Shown in pieces: positions 17,024-26,339 of a DNA stretch of 64,000 nucleotides. The stretch comes from Tepidiformaceae bacterium (GTDB lineage Bacteria > Chloroflexota > Dehalococcoidia > Tepidiformales > Tepidiformaceae), in contig OY282446.1 in assembly GCA_958295975.1 (NCBI GenBank), positions 721,289 through 785,288 on the forward strand, read 5' to 3'. The notes under the pieces were generated by a model. It made no database searches. It saw only the letters and a list, made by a program, of their open reading frames with translations, and was not told where the DNA came from. Position 1 is the first letter of the stretch, and every line of letters begins with the position of its first letter. Made by a program: the position numbers and the translations under genes.

Positions 17024-18298
17024 ATGGCGGTGACCTGGCAGACGAGCACGCTTCCCCACGGGCTGCGGGTGGTGACCACGCCCGTGCCCACCACGCAGGC
17101 CGCCGCCGTGAGCCTCTTCGTGGGGGCGGGCTCGCGTTCCGAGCCGCAGCGGCTGAACGGCATCACCCATTTCCTCGAGCACATGATCTTCAAGGGCACG
17201 GAGCGGCGTCCGCGCGCCACCATGATCGCCGAGGAGATCGAGGGCGCGGGCGGCACCCTGAACGCCTACACGAACAAGGAGTTCACCTGCTACTGGAACG
17301 TGACGCCCTACGACCGCCTGGAGACGGCCATCGACATCACGGCGGACATGCTGCTGCATTCGACGCTGGCGCAGGAGGAGATCGACCGCGAGCGCACGGT
17401 GGTGCAGCAGGAGCTGAAGCGGAACCACGACAACCCGGGCAGCTGGACGAGCCGCCTGCTGGGCGTGGCCGTCTACGGCGAGCAGCCCTGCGGCTGGGAC
17501 GTGGGCGGCAGCGTGGAGCTGGTGGAGGCGATGGAGCGGCCCGATTTCGTGAGCCACATGGGCGACTGGTACCTGGGGCCGAACATGGTGCTCTCCGTGG
17601 CGGGCAACTGCACGCACGAGCAGGTGCTGGAGCTGGCGGAGCCGCGCTTCGCGGAGGTGGCGGGCGGCGCCGTGCCCGCCGTGACCCCCTACGACGCCGC
17701 GATCGCGGGGCCGCGCGTGAGCGTCGATTCGCGCGACATCGACCAGTGCAGCGTGATGCTGGGGATGCCGCTGTTCGGGCGCGACGATCCGCGCCGCTAC
17801 GCCCTGCGCCTGCTCAACGACGTGCTGGGGTCGGGCATGTCCTCGCGGCTCTTCACGGAGGTGCGCGAGCGGCGCGGCCTCGCCTACTCCGTGCACTCCG
17901 GCTACGGCTACCTGGCCGACGCCGGAGTGTTCACCATCGCCGCCGGCGTGGAGCGCGACAAGCTGGGCGAAACCATCGGCGTCTGCCTCGACGAGATCGG
18001 GCGGCTGGCCGACGAGCCCGTGCCCGAAGACGAGCTGCGGCGGGCCAAGGACCACGCCATCGGGCGCTTCCGGCTCTCGCTGGAGACGGCCTTCTCGCTG
18101 GGCCAGCGGCACGGCGAGCAGCTGCTGGCGCGGGGCGAAATCGAGACGATCGACGAGTTCGCGGCGCGGCTGGAGGCGGTGGACGCGGGCCAGATTCGCG
18201 CGGTCGCGCAGGACGTGTTCGTGAACGAGCGGCTGCACTGCGCCGCCGTCGGCCCGTCTCTCGACGAGGACGAGATCGCGAACGCGCTGGACCGGTAG
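17024..18298 (+). CDS. M16-family zinc metallopeptidase (processing-peptidase-like)
   Basis: 424 residues. The inverted zinc motif HxxEH is at H49-F-L-E52-H53, and the distal Glu is near residue 130 in QQELKRNHDN. The C-terminal half has the inactive-domain pattern SVMLGMPLFGRDDPRRYAL and SSRLFTEVRERRGLAYSVHSGY. This is the PqqL/YmxG/mitochondrial-processing-peptidase-beta type that degrades or trims peptides. GAGAGG precedes the ATG. Divergent from the BtrH-like gene. Confidence 0.93.
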   Translation: MAVTWQTSTLPHGLRVVTTPVPTTQAAAVSLFVGAGSRSEPQRLNGITHFLEHMIFKGTERRPRATMIAEEIEGAGGTLNAYTNKEFTCYWNVTPYDRLETAIDITADMLLHSTLAQEEIDRERTVVQQELKRNHDNPGSWTSRLLGVAVYGEQPCGWDVGGSVELVEAMERPDFVSHMGDWYLGPNMVLSVAGNCTHEQVLELAEPRFAEVAGGAVPAVTPYDAAIAGPRVSVDSRDIDQCSVMLGMPLFGRDDPRRYALRLLNDVLGSGMSSRLFTEVRERRGLAYSVHSGYGYLADAGVFTIAAGVERDKLGETIGVCLDEIGRLADEPVPEDELRRAKDHAIGRFRLSLETAFSLGQRHGEQLLARGEIETIDEFAARLEAVDAGQIRAVAQDVFVNERLHCAAVGPSLDEDEIANALDR

Positions 18299-18429
18299 GC
18301 GCGCGGCGGGGGCGCGTATAGTCGCGGGCGATGCCCCAGCGGCGGGGAGCTGGCGCGCGAGCCCTCGGTCACGAACAAGCGCTGGGCGGGCTAGTCGCGC
18401 GCGGGGACGGGGCGGCGTAGGATGGCGGT

Positions 18430-18822
18430 ATGCCGGTGGCGTTCGACACGCTCAAGGCGGCCAGGCGGCTGCAGGACGAAGCGGGCTTCAGCGAGAAGCA
18501 GGCTGGCGTCCTCGTCTCCACGCTCTCGGAGGGCGTCGGGGAGAATCTGGCGACGAAGGCCGACATGGCGGCCGAATTCCGCGCCGTCCGCACCGAGATG
18601 CACGCCATCGACGAGCGCACGCAGGCCGAATTCCGCGCCGTCCGCGCCGAGATGCAGGCCATCGACGAGCGCACGCAGGCCGGGTTCGCGGCCATCCGCG
18701 CCGAGGGCAACGCGCGCGAGCAGCGCCTGCGGGTCTACATGGGGGGGATGATTGCCAGCGCAACCGTGGTCGTCCTCGCCTCCATCGGGATCGTTACGAC
18801 GATCATCCTGACGTCGGGCTAG
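18430..18822 (+). CDS. coiled-coil protein with C-terminal membrane helix
   Basis: 130 residues. After FDTLKAARRLQDEAGFSEKQA, a helical block resembles the DUF1640/CCDC90 coiled-coil type. Two near-identical 16-residue heptad-like repeats follow (EFRAVRTEMHAIDERTQ and EFRAVRAEMQAIDERTQ), with a third partial copy. The C-terminus is one membrane helix (ASATVVVLASIGIVTTIIL). Likely a membrane-tethered oligomer of unknown role. Its TAG stop overlaps the convergent purL stop within CTAG. Confidence 0.75.
   Translation: MPVAFDTLKAARRLQDEAGFSEKQAGVLVSTLSEGVGENLATKADMAAEFRAVRTEMHAIDERTQAEFRAVRAEMQAIDERTQAGFAAIRAEGNAREQRLRVYMGGMIASATVVVLASIGIVTTIILTSG
18571..18690 (+). repeat. 48-bp tandem repeat inside the coiled-coil gene
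   Basis: The unit beginning GCCGAATTCCGCGCCGTCCG recurs at a 48-bp spacing (about 18571 and 18619), with a diverged third copy from 18667. It encodes the 16-residue heptad repeats. Confidence 0.7.
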
Positions 18823-21029
18823 AGGCCGAGGCCCGATTCCCAGGCGGCGCGCAGAACGGCGAGGTCCGCGTCGATGGGGCCGAAGCGCAGCACGGGCTCG
18901 TCCACCGTCAGGCCGAGACGCGTGAGGGGCACGCCCACGTCCGCCGCGAGCGCCGTCAGCCGTTCGCCCGCGTCGGGGGGCGCGCTGACGACGATGCGGC
19001 CCTGCGCCTCGCCGAAGAGGGCGGCGTCGAGGCGTCCCTCGACCGCCGCCTCGCCCGCGAAGCCGGTTTCGCCGAGCAGGCAGCATTCCGCCAGGGCGAC
19101 GGCGAGGCCGCCGTCGGCGCAGTCGTGGGCGCTGAGGAGGAGGCCCGCGTCGTTGGCGGCGAGCGTGAGCTCGTGGAGGCGCGCCTCGGCGGCGAGGTCG
19201 ACGACGGGCGTGCCCAGCACGGCCCCGTGCGCGGCCTCCAGGTACTCGCTGCCGGCGAGGGTGCCCGCGGGCTGCGCGACCGTGCCGCCGAGGAGCCAGA
19301 CGTCCGCGCCCGCGCGCGTGAAGGCCGCGCCCAGCCGCGCGCTCGCGTCCTCCAGCAGGCCCAGCATGCCGATGACGGGCGTGGGCGCGACGGGCTCGCC
19401 GCCGCTCTCGTTGTAGAGGCTGACGTTGCCGCTGACGACGGGGACGCCGAAGGCCTCGCAGGCGGCGGCGATGCCGTCGATGGCGTCGGCGAGGGAGGCG
19501 TAGACCTCGGGGTTTTCGGGCGCGCCGAAGTTGAGGCAGTCGGTCACGGCCAGCGGCCGCGCGCCCGTGCAGACGACGTTGCGGGCGGCCTCGGCCACGG
19601 CGATGGCCCCGCCGTTGCGCGCGTCGAGGGCGCAGTAGCGCCCGTTGCCGTCGGTGGCGAGGGCGAGCCCGGCGTTCGCGCCGGGAACGCGCACGACGGC
19701 GGCGTCGCCGCCCGGCGGCACGACGGTGCCCGCGAGCACCTGATGGTCGTACTGGCGGAAGACCTCGCGCTTGCTGGCGAGGTTGGGGCGCGCGAGCAGC
19801 GTCGCCAGCGCCTCCGCGGCGGCTTCGGGGGGCAGGTCGGGGAAGGCGCCGGGGTTGGCCTGGGCGCGGGCGACGGCATCGGGGCCGCGCCGCCCCTCGC
19901 GCACGTAGGCGGGCGCATCGACGGCCAGGGCCACGGGCACGCGCGCCACCTCGACGCCGCCCTCGCGCAGCACCACCTCGCCGCCGACGGTGACCTCGCC
20001 GATGGCGACGCAGGGCGCTTCCCAGCGGGCGAAGAGCGCGGCCACGTCGGCGGCGCGTTCGCGGCGGGCGACGATCAACATGCGCTCCTGGCTTTCGGAG
20101 AGCATGACCTCGTAGGGGGTCATGCCCGCCTCGCGGCGGGGCACGCGGTCGAGGTCGAGCACGGCGCCCGCGCCCGAACGCGCGCAGCATTCGAGCACGG
20201 CGCTGGTGAGGCCCGCCGCGCCGAGGTCCTGCAGGCCCGCGATCCAGTCGCGGCGTTCGGAGCAGAGTTCGTGGCAGGCCTCCATGAGCAGCTTTTCGAG
20301 GAAGGGGTTGCCGACCTGCACGGCGGGGCGCATCTCGCCGAAGCGCGCCTCGGGGTCGGTGCGGCTGGCGAGGCCGCTGGCCCCGTGGATGCCGTCGCGG
20401 CCCGTGTCCGCGCCCGCCAGCAGGAGCACGTTGCCCGCGCCGCCCGCGGTGGCGCTGACGATGCCGTCGGCGCGCACGACGCCCACGCACATGGCGTTGA
20501 CGAGGGGGTTGCCGCCGTAGGAGCGGTCGAAGGCGACCTCGCCGCCCACGGTGGGGATGCCGAGGCAGTTGCCGTAGCCGCCGATGCCGCCGACCACGCC
20601 CTCGAGGAGGTAGCGGTTGTTGGCCTCGTCGAGGGGGCCGAAGCGGAGCGAATCGAGCAGCGCCACGGGCCACGCGCCCATGGCCACGATGTCGCGCACG
20701 ATGCCGCCCACGCCCGTGGCCGCGCCCTGGTAGGGCTCGATGGCGGAGGGGTGGTTGTGCGACTCGATCTTCATGACGGCGGCCCAGCCCCCGCCGATGT
20801 CGATGGCCCCGGCGTTCTCCTCGCCCGCGCGCGTGAGCACGCGCTCACCCGCGGAGGGCAGGCGGCGGAGCAGGGGGCGGCTGTTCTTGTAGCCGCAGTG
20901 TTCGCTCCAGAGGGAGCCGAACATGCCCAGCTCGACGGCGTTGGGCTCGCGTCCGAGGCGCGCCACGAGCGTTTCGTACTCGTCGCGGCTGAGGGCGACG
21001 GCGTCGAGCGCCTCCTGCTCCACGGGCAC
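18819..21029 (-). CDS. purL: phosphoribosylformylglycinamidine synthase subunit PurL
   Basis: 736 residues, the length of the small-type PurL. Motifs: MFGSLWSEHCGYKNSRP near the N-terminus, IESHNHPSAIEPYQGAATG (substrate and Mg-ATP), and GLQDLGAAGLTSA. It makes FGAM in purine synthesis and needs PurQ (present at 23475) and PurS, which I do not see in the window. Convergent overlap with the coiled-coil gene. Confidence 0.96.
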   Translation of the reverse strand: MPVEQEALDAVALSRDEYETLVARLGREPNAVELGMFGSLWSEHCGYKNSRPLLRRLPSAGERVLTRAGEENAGAIDIGGGWAAVMKIESHNHPSAIEPYQGAATGVGGIVRDIVAMGAWPVALLDSLRFGPLDEANNRYLLEGVVGGIGGYGNCLGIPTVGGEVAFDRSYGGNPLVNAMCVGVVRADGIVSATAGGAGNVLLLAGADTGRDGIHGASGLASRTDPEARFGEMRPAVQVGNPFLEKLLMEACHELCSERRDWIAGLQDLGAAGLTSAVLECCARSGAGAVLDLDRVPRREAGMTPYEVMLSESQERMLIVARRERAADVAALFARWEAPCVAIGEVTVGGEVVLREGGVEVARVPVALAVDAPAYVREGRRGPDAVARAQANPGAFPDLPPEAAAEALATLLARPNLASKREVFRQYDHQVLAGTVVPPGGDAAVVRVPGANAGLALATDGNGRYCALDARNGGAIAVAEAARNVVCTGARPLAVTDCLNFGAPENPEVYASLADAIDGIAAACEAFGVPVVSGNVSLYNESGGEPVAPTPVIGMLGLLEDASARLGAAFTRAGADVWLLGGTVAQPAGTLAGSEYLEAAHGAVLGTPVVDLAAEARLHELTLAANDAGLLLSAHDCADGGLAVALAECCLLGETGFAGEAAVEGRLDAALFGEAQGRIVVSAPPDAGERLTALAADVGVPLTRLGLTVDEPVLRFGPIDADLAVLRAAWESGLGL

Positions 21030-21038
21030 GGGGGCAGT

Positions 21039-21521
21039 CTACGGGCGATCGCCCGCGTGCGCCGCGCGGGGGACGTGCACGACGCGCGTGCCCGCGACCT
21101 TGTCCCAGAGGCACTGGCGATCCTTGTCCCAGAGGCACCAGAGGGCGGCGATCACCCAGGCGAAGCCGAAGGTGACGGCCGTGCTCAGCCAGAGGCCGAC
21201 GCCCTTGAGGGCGACCTCGCGCAGGAGCATGTGCCCGAGGCCCGCGACGCTCCCGTCCGCGCGCACGACGTAGAGGCCGAGGAGCTGCTTGCCCGGCGTC
21301 TGGCCGCGCGGGGCGACGCGCAGCAGCCACAGGAGCCAGACGGCCACGGCCACGGCGGGGGCGATGAGCATTCCCTCGGCGGCGCCGTCCATGACGGGGA
21401 AGAGGATGAGGACGGCGATCACCCAGACGGCGGTGAGCAGCGCGGCCTCGATGGCCCAGCCGCCGAGACGGCGCGCGTGGCTGGCGAGGTTGACGGGCGG
21501 GGGCGGAGACGCGACGGCCAT
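21039..21521 (-). CDS. RDD-family membrane protein (copy 1)
   Basis: 160 residues with four hydrophobic segments. The RDD signature region reads RVAPRGQTPGKQLLGLYVVR, with the central basic-gly motif and the following LREVALKG helix. It ends with the array-specific LWDKVAGTRVV. It lacks the C-terminal SHOCT domain of copies 2 and 3. RDD proteins are small membrane proteins, some with Na+/H+ antiport activity; role here unknown. It lies 9 nt after the purL start side, within a three-copy cluster. Confidence 0.82.
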   Translation of the reverse strand: MAVASPPPPVNLASHARRLGGWAIEAALLTAVWVIAVLILFPVMDGAAEGMLIAPAVAVAVWLLWLLRVAPRGQTPGKQLLGLYVVRADGSVAGLGHMLLREVALKGVGLWLSTAVTFGFAWVIAALWCLWDKDRQCLWDKVAGTRVVHVPRAAHAGDRP

Positions 21522-21576
21522 GCCTCCAGTGTAGGCGGCTGGCGCCGCGGCGCGCCTTGACCGCGCGTTTCCCCGG

Positions 21577-22248
21577 CTACAGGCGCTCCAGTTCGCGCTG
21601 GCGGCGCTCCTCGTACTCGGCGTCGGTGAGGAGGCCGCGCTGGTGGAGGTCGGCCAGCGTGTCCAGGTGCCCGACGGCCCCGGCGGTGGCGATGGCCACG
21701 GAAGCGCCGTCCACGACGACGGGGCCGCCGGAGGCGACGACGCCATCCGGATCGTGAACAACGAGCGTGCCCGCGGCCTTGTCCCAGAGGCACTGGCGGC
21801 GCGCGTCCCAGGCGCACCAGAGGGCGGCCACGATCAGGGCCAGGCCGGGGATCCAGCTACCGGCGGCATCGCCGACGGTCGCCGACAGCGCCCAGCCGAG
21901 CGCGCTGAACGAGAGGGTCTTGAGCGCGATCTCGCGCACGAACATCCAGCGCCAGCCGGCCACGAAGCCGTCGACGCGGATGACGCGCAGGCGCAACAGC
22001 CACTTCGCGGGGGACTGTCCGCGCCCCGTCGTGAGGCGGAACCAGAGCACCCCGACGAGGATGAACATCCCCGGAGACAGCGCCGTCACCCCGACGACGT
22101 TGTCCCCGGAGAACACGCCCCTCGGGGAGTACAGGAGCAGGGCGGGCACGGACGACACGGCGGCGGCCACGATATCGAGGATGTGCCCGGCGAAGCGCCG
22201 CTTGCGGCTGGCGAGCGCGACGGTGGGGGCCTGCTCCGCGACGGCCAT
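21577..22248 (-). CDS. RDD-family membrane protein with SHOCT tail (copy 2)
   Basis: 223 residues. The RDD core is TGRGQSPAKWLLRLRVIRVDG, then VREIALKTL and ALWCAWDARRQCLWDKAAGT. The tail is a short SHOCT helix pair (LADLHQRGLLTDAEYEERRQ), a ~30-residue oligomerisation motif. Four to five membrane segments. Clearly a paralogue of the genes either side; the last 60 bp are nearly identical to those of copy 3. Confidence 0.82.
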   Translation of the reverse strand: MAVAEQAPTVALASRKRRFAGHILDIVAAAVSSVPALLLYSPRGVFSGDNVVGVTALSPGMFILVGVLWFRLTTGRGQSPAKWLLRLRVIRVDGFVAGWRWMFVREIALKTLSFSALGWALSATVGDAAGSWIPGLALIVAALWCAWDARRQCLWDKAAGTLVVHDPDGVVASGGPVVVDGASVAIATAGAVGHLDTLADLHQRGLLTDAEYEERRQRELERL

Positions 22249-22326
22249 GACTGGCGCTGCCTACAGGCGCTCCAGTTCGCGCTGGCGGCGCTCCTCGTAC
22301 TCGGCATCGGTGAGGAGGCCGCGGTC
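21577..22326 (-). repeat. near-identical 3' ends of RDD copies 2 and 3
   Basis: The segments at 21578-21640 and 22261-22325, encoding the SHOCT tail RGLLTDAEYEERRQRELERL, differ at only one or two positions. This shows recent duplication or gene conversion, since the rest of the two genes has diverged. Confidence 0.75.
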
Positions 22327-22833
22327 GCGCATCTCGGCGAGCGTGCGCAGGTTCTCGGCGGCGTCCGTGGCCTCGGTGCGGACGGCGGGCGCGGCGCCGG
22401 ATGCGCCCGCAAGCGCGCCCGCCGGGTCGAAGACGACGAGCGTGCGCAGCGCCTTGTCCCAGAGGCACTGGCGGTTCGCGTCCCACACGCACCAGAGGGC
22501 GCAGGCGGCGAAGAGGAAGACCGCTATCCAGCCGAGGCCGGAGACGCTGGCGTCGAGGTTGTAGGTGAGCAGGCCGAAGGCGATGCTCTTGATGGCGATC
22601 TCGCGCAGGAGCATCCAGCCGTAGGAGGCGAGCTGGCCGTCCTCGCGCACGACGCGCAGCTTGAGGATCTGCTTGCCGGGCGTCTGGCCGCGCCCGGCGA
22701 TGATGAGGAACCAGATGAGCCAGCCGATGATGAGCGTGAAGATAGAGAGCAGGACGTCGAGGATGAATCCGGCGAAGCGGCGGCCCTGCGTGGCGAGTTC
22801 GCCCGTGGCGGGAGCGGCGGCGGCGTGGGTCAT
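22261..22833 (-). CDS. RDD-family membrane protein with SHOCT tail (copy 3)
   Basis: 190 residues. The RDD core is AGRGQTPGKQILKLRVVRED, then LREIAIKSI and ALWCVWDANRQCLWDKALRT. The SHOCT tail is LAEMRDRGLLTDAEYEERRQ. Twelve nt separate it from copy 2, and its 5' end lies 4 nt after the DUF4389 stop, so all belong to one transcript. Function unknown beyond membrane location. Confidence 0.82.
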   Translation of the reverse strand: MTHAAAAPATGELATQGRRFAGFILDVLLSIFTLIIGWLIWFLIIAGRGQTPGKQILKLRVVREDGQLASYGWMLLREIAIKSIAFGLLTYNLDASVSGLGWIAVFLFAACALWCVWDANRQCLWDKALRTLVVFDPAGALAGASGAAPAVRTEATDAAENLRTLAEMRDRGLLTDAEYEERRQRELERL

Positions 22834-22837
22834 GGCG

Positions 22838-23422
22838 CTAGCGGAAGCTGAAGGGCGGGTAATCGTCCACCAGCAGGTTGAAGTAGGCGGAGGCTCGGGC
22901 GGTCCAGACGTTGTAGCCCGCGAGGAAGGCGTGGAGGCCGTCGGGGACGCGGCCCAGCGCGATCGCGACCAGCCACGTCACGATTTCCACCAGCACGACG
23001 AGGATGCCGACGACGGCGAGCGCGATGATGTGCGGGAGGGCGAGGATGATGCGGACGAGGGCGGTGAGGCGGTTGCGGCCCGTGGTCTGCCGGGCCACGG
23101 AGAGGCGCACGGGGTAGCCGCTCTCCTCGCCGACGGAGAAGGGCGGGTAGGCGCCGGTGAGGAGGCTGGTGTAGGCGTTCACGCGCACCTGCCAGCGGAG
23201 CAGGCCGATGGCGAAGCCGAGCAGACCGGCGGGAAAGCGGCCCGTGATCACGATCACGATCCAGGACAGCACGCCCACGATCTCCTGCACGATGCCGAGG
23301 AAGTACCAGACGATCACGTGGGGGATCACGAGGATGACCCGCAGGAGGACGGCGAGGCGGTTCTGGGGGACCGCCGGATCGACCTCCAGCTGGACGGGGT
23401 AGCTGGCGTTCATGGCCGTCAT
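22838..23422 (-). CDS. DUF4389 membrane protein
   Basis: 194 residues from ATG 23422 (GGGAGG lies 6 nt upstream; ATG 23413 is an alternative). Two repeated halves each contain YPV, a membrane hairpin, and a closing AY...YPPFS (AYPPFSVGEESGYPVRL; DDYPPFSFR). This is the double DUF4389 layout, a membrane family of unknown function. Co-directional with the RDD triplet. Confidence 0.85.
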   Translation of the reverse strand: MTAMNASYPVQLEVDPAVPQNRLAVLLRVILVIPHVIVWYFLGIVQEIVGVLSWIVIVITGRFPAGLLGFAIGLLRWQVRVNAYTSLLTGAYPPFSVGEESGYPVRLSVARQTTGRNRLTALVRIILALPHIIALAVVGILVVLVEIVTWLVAIALGRVPDGLHAFLAGYNVWTARASAYFNLLVDDYPPFSFR

Positions 23423-23474
23423 GCGGCGCCTCCCTGGGCCGGGCGTCTGTGCGCGCCCCGCGCCGTGCGCGCGA

Positions 23475-24176
23475 TCAGGCCGCGACCTCCGCCGCGGCCT
23501 CGATCACGGATTGCCAGATGCGGTTGCCGTCCACGCCGCCGACGATGTGCTCGGCGGCGCGTTCGGGATGGGGCATGAGGCCGACGACGTTGCCGGCCTC
23601 GTTGCGGACGCCCGCGACGTTGCGGGCGGAACCGTTGGGGTTGGCGGCGGGCGCGGGCTGGCCGCGTTCGTCGCAGTAGCGGAAGAGCACGCGGCCCGCG
23701 CGTTCGAGCGCGTCGAGCGTGTCGGGGCCGGCCTGGTACGAGCCCTCGCCGTGGCTGATGGGGATGCGCAGGACCTCGCCCGGGGCGATGCCCGCGGTCC
23801 ACGGGGAGCCGCCGCCCTCGACGCGCAGGTGGGTCCATTCGCAGCGGAAGCGCAGGCCGCGGTTCCGCATGAGCGCGCCGGGCAGGAGGCCGCTCTCGCA
23901 GAGAACCTGGAAGCCGTTGCAGATGCCGATGACGGGCATGCCGGCGGCGGCGGCGCGGCCCACGGCCTCCATGACGGGGGAGAAGCGGGCGATGGCGCCG
24001 CAGCGCAGGTAGTCGCCGTAGGAGAAGCCGCCGGGCAGGACGACGGCGTCGAAGCCGGCGAGCGAGGTTTCGCGGTGCCAGACGATGTCGGCGCGCTGGC
24101 CGAGCACGTCGACGAGCGCGTGGCGGCAGTCGCGGTCGCTCCAGGTGCCGGGGAAACGCACGACGGCGAAGCGCAT
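23475..24176 (-). CDS. purQ: phosphoribosylformylglycinamidine synthase glutaminase subunit PurQ
   Basis: 233 residues. Class I glutamine amidotransferase: oxyanion-hole strand VLPGGFSYGDYLRCGAIARF, nucleophile in IGICNGFQVLCE, and His-Glu in LMPHPERAAEH. It supplies ammonia to PurL. purL is on the same strand 2.4 kb away, with four membrane-protein genes in between, and purS is absent from the window. Confidence 0.96.
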   Translation of the reverse strand: MRFAVVRFPGTWSDRDCRHALVDVLGQRADIVWHRETSLAGFDAVVLPGGFSYGDYLRCGAIARFSPVMEAVGRAAAAGMPVIGICNGFQVLCESGLLPGALMRNRGLRFRCEWTHLRVEGGGSPWTAGIAPGEVLRIPISHGEGSYQAGPDTLDALERAGRVLFRYCDERGQPAPAANPNGSARNVAGVRNEAGNVVGLMPHPERAAEHIVGGVDGNRIWQSVIEAAAEVAA

Positions 24177-24218
24177 GGCGGGGACATTCTAGCAGGCCGC
24201 GGGGCAGTCCGGCGGGCT

Positions 24219-26339
24219 TCAGGGGAGATCGGCTTCGTCGGGGGCGTCGGGGTATTCGATGCGGGGGTGGTAGACGGCGCGCAGGGTGCCGCGGAAGCTG
24301 GCGGCCACCTCGCGCAGGTCGCGCAGGGTGATGTCGCAGTCGTCCAGCTGACCCTCGGCCAGTCGCTCCTCGAAGACGCCGTCGACGAGCCCGTCGATCT
24401 CCTCGTGCGTGCGGGGCTGGCTGGCGCGCACGAGGGCCTCGCAGGAATCGGCGAGCATGACGATGGCGTGCTCCTTCTCGCGGGGGCGGGGGCCGGGGTA
24501 GCGGAAGGCCTCGGCATCGGCGGCGCCCTGTTCGAGGGCCTTGTGGTAGAAGAAGGTGACGAGGCGCGTGCCGTGGTGCTGGGGGATGAAGTCGCGCACG
24601 ATGGCGGGCAGGCGGTGGCGGCGCGCCAGTTCGAGGCCGCTGGCGACGTGGCCGTGGATGATGGCGGCGCTCTGCGCGGGGGCGAGGGCGTCGTGGGGGC
24701 TGACGCCGCGGTCGAGGTTGTTCTCGATGAAGTACTCGGGCTGCTTCAGCTTGCCGATGTCGTGGTAGAGGGCGCCCGCGCGCACGAGCAGGGCGTCGGC
24801 CCCGATGCGGTTGGCGGCGCGCTCCGCGAGGGCTCCGACCAGCATGCTGTGGTGGTAGGTGCCGGGGGCCTGCTCCTGCAGTTCGCCCAGCAGGGGGTGT
24901 CCGGCCTGCGCGAGCTCCATGATCTGCATGCGCGTGGTCACGCGCAGGGCGAGGGAGAGGAGCACGTGCAGGGCGAGGCCGAGGATGGCGGCGCCCGCGC
25001 CCGCGGCCCCCGCCGCCGCCGCGATCCAGGCGAGGCTGACGCTGGCGCGCTGCTCGGTGAGCAGCCAGAAGGCGAGGAGCACGCAGCCGGTGGCGGCGGC
25101 CACGGCCAGCCCGGCGACGGCGAAGCGTCCGAGGCGCTCGGTGCGCTGCATGGCCGCCGCGCCCGCCAGCCCGCCCGCGGCGTAGGCGATGACCAGTTCG
25201 AGCGGTTCGAGCACGCTGCTGAAGGCCGCGCCCGCGAGGTCGGGCGCGGTGGCCGCGATGAAGCCCGCGTAGAGCGCCACCGCCACCGCCACGATGGCCC
25301 CGAAGCGGGGGGCGGAGACGGAGGAGACGACGACGGCGGCGGCGGCCACGGGCAGGGCGTAGGGGAAGAAGCGCGCGTCGGCGTCGGGCAGGAGCGCGGG
25401 CAGGGCGAGGCGCACCGCCGCGAGCGTGCCCAGCACGGCGATGAGGACCAGGAGGGCGCGGCGCTCGGCGGGGCGGCCAAAGGGCTGCAGGCGGTAGAGG
25501 TAGACGCCCAGGGCGGCGCCGAGCGCGGCCCCCATGAGCATGGCCGCGCCCAGATCGAAGACGTCGAAGCCCTGGCGGATGGCGCCGCTGGCGCGCAGGG
25601 CCTCGATCAGGGCGGCGTCGAGGGGCTGGCCCTCCGCCGCGATCAGCTCGCCCGCGGCGTGGGTCACGACGACCGCCGCGGCGGCGGCGCGGGCGGCCTC
25701 GCGGCGCGCCGCCGTCTCCGCCTCGTCGATGCCGACGGTGGGCGCGACGAAGGCGTCGAGCAGCTCGCGCAGGGCGCCCTCGCCGTTGCGGAAGGAGGGC
25801 ACCTCGCCCACGAGCAGGTAGGCCTCGATGCGGTTGCGCGCGTCCTGCGCGCGCAGGGGCGAGCTGAGGAGCGCCTCCACGCCGTCGCGCGCGGCCACGC
25901 GCAGGGACTCCAGTTCGGCGGCGTCGAGCGAGAGCAGGGTGGAGCGGATGGCCTGTCCGAGGTCCGCGCCGCCGGGCAGTTCGCCCAGCGCCCGCAGCCG
26001 CTCCCCGGCGGAGAGGTCGGCGCGCAGGCGCAGGCGCGCGACCTCGCGGAAGAGGAGCGCGAGCCGCTCGAGCTGCTGGCCCGGTATCTCCTCCAGCGCG
26101 ACCTCGACGGGCTCGACGGCCTCCGCCGCCGCGCGCCGCGCCGCCTCCGTGAGCGCCGCGGAGACGAATTCGCCCGCGCGCACGGCGATGAAGTCGCGGG
26201 GGGCGAGCGCGCCCTCGTCGGGCTCGCTCTCGCCCGGCAGGAGGGGGGCGGCCAGCACGATGGCGCCGATGGCGATGAGCGCGCCGAAGATGGCCGCGCC
26301 CCTGCGCGTGACGACGGGATCGGGACGGCGGCGCAACAT
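24219..26339 (-). CDS. 7TM-HD domain phosphohydrolase (PgpH-like c-di-AMP phosphodiesterase)
   Basis: 706 residues. One N-terminal membrane helix (GAAIFGALIAIGAIVLAAPLL) is followed by an extracytoplasmic helical region, seven membrane segments (about residues 260-470), and a cytoplasmic HD domain with YHHSMLVGALAE, LYHDIGKLKQPEYF, IIHGHV and IPQHHGTRL. This is the 7TMR-HDED/PgpH layout, known to hydrolyse cyclic di-AMP in Firmicutes. Start chosen at MLRRRPDP, just before the first helix. It neighbours yqeY and rpsU, a common grouping, with an esterase gene inserted in between. Confidence 0.9.
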   Translation of the reverse strand: MLRRRPDPVVTRRGAAIFGALIAIGAIVLAAPLLPGESEPDEGALAPRDFIAVRAGEFVSAALTEAARRAAAEAVEPVEVALEEIPGQQLERLALLFREVARLRLRADLSAGERLRALGELPGGADLGQAIRSTLLSLDAAELESLRVAARDGVEALLSSPLRAQDARNRIEAYLLVGEVPSFRNGEGALRELLDAFVAPTVGIDEAETAARREAARAAAAAVVVTHAAGELIAAEGQPLDAALIEALRASGAIRQGFDVFDLGAAMLMGAALGAALGVYLYRLQPFGRPAERRALLVLIAVLGTLAAVRLALPALLPDADARFFPYALPVAAAAVVVSSVSAPRFGAIVAVAVALYAGFIAATAPDLAGAAFSSVLEPLELVIAYAAGGLAGAAAMQRTERLGRFAVAGLAVAAATGCVLLAFWLLTEQRASVSLAWIAAAAGAAGAGAAILGLALHVLLSLALRVTTRMQIMELAQAGHPLLGELQEQAPGTYHHSMLVGALAERAANRIGADALLVRAGALYHDIGKLKQPEYFIENNLDRGVSPHDALAPAQSAAIIHGHVASGLELARRHRLPAIVRDFIPQHHGTRLVTFFYHKALEQGAADAEAFRYPGPRPREKEHAIVMLADSCEALVRASQPRTHEEIDGLVDGVFEERLAEGQLDDCDITLRDLREVAASFRGTLRAVYHPRIEYPDAPDEADLP

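Noticed and set aside
18299-18429. Short plus-strand frame ending ELAREPSVTNKRWAG before the coiled-coil gene
   Set aside because: It could be a decayed C-terminus, but it has no start or recognisable family, so I left it out.
19125-21560. 811-codon plus-strand frame
   Set aside because: Antisense shadow of purL and the first RDD gene; no homology-like motifs.
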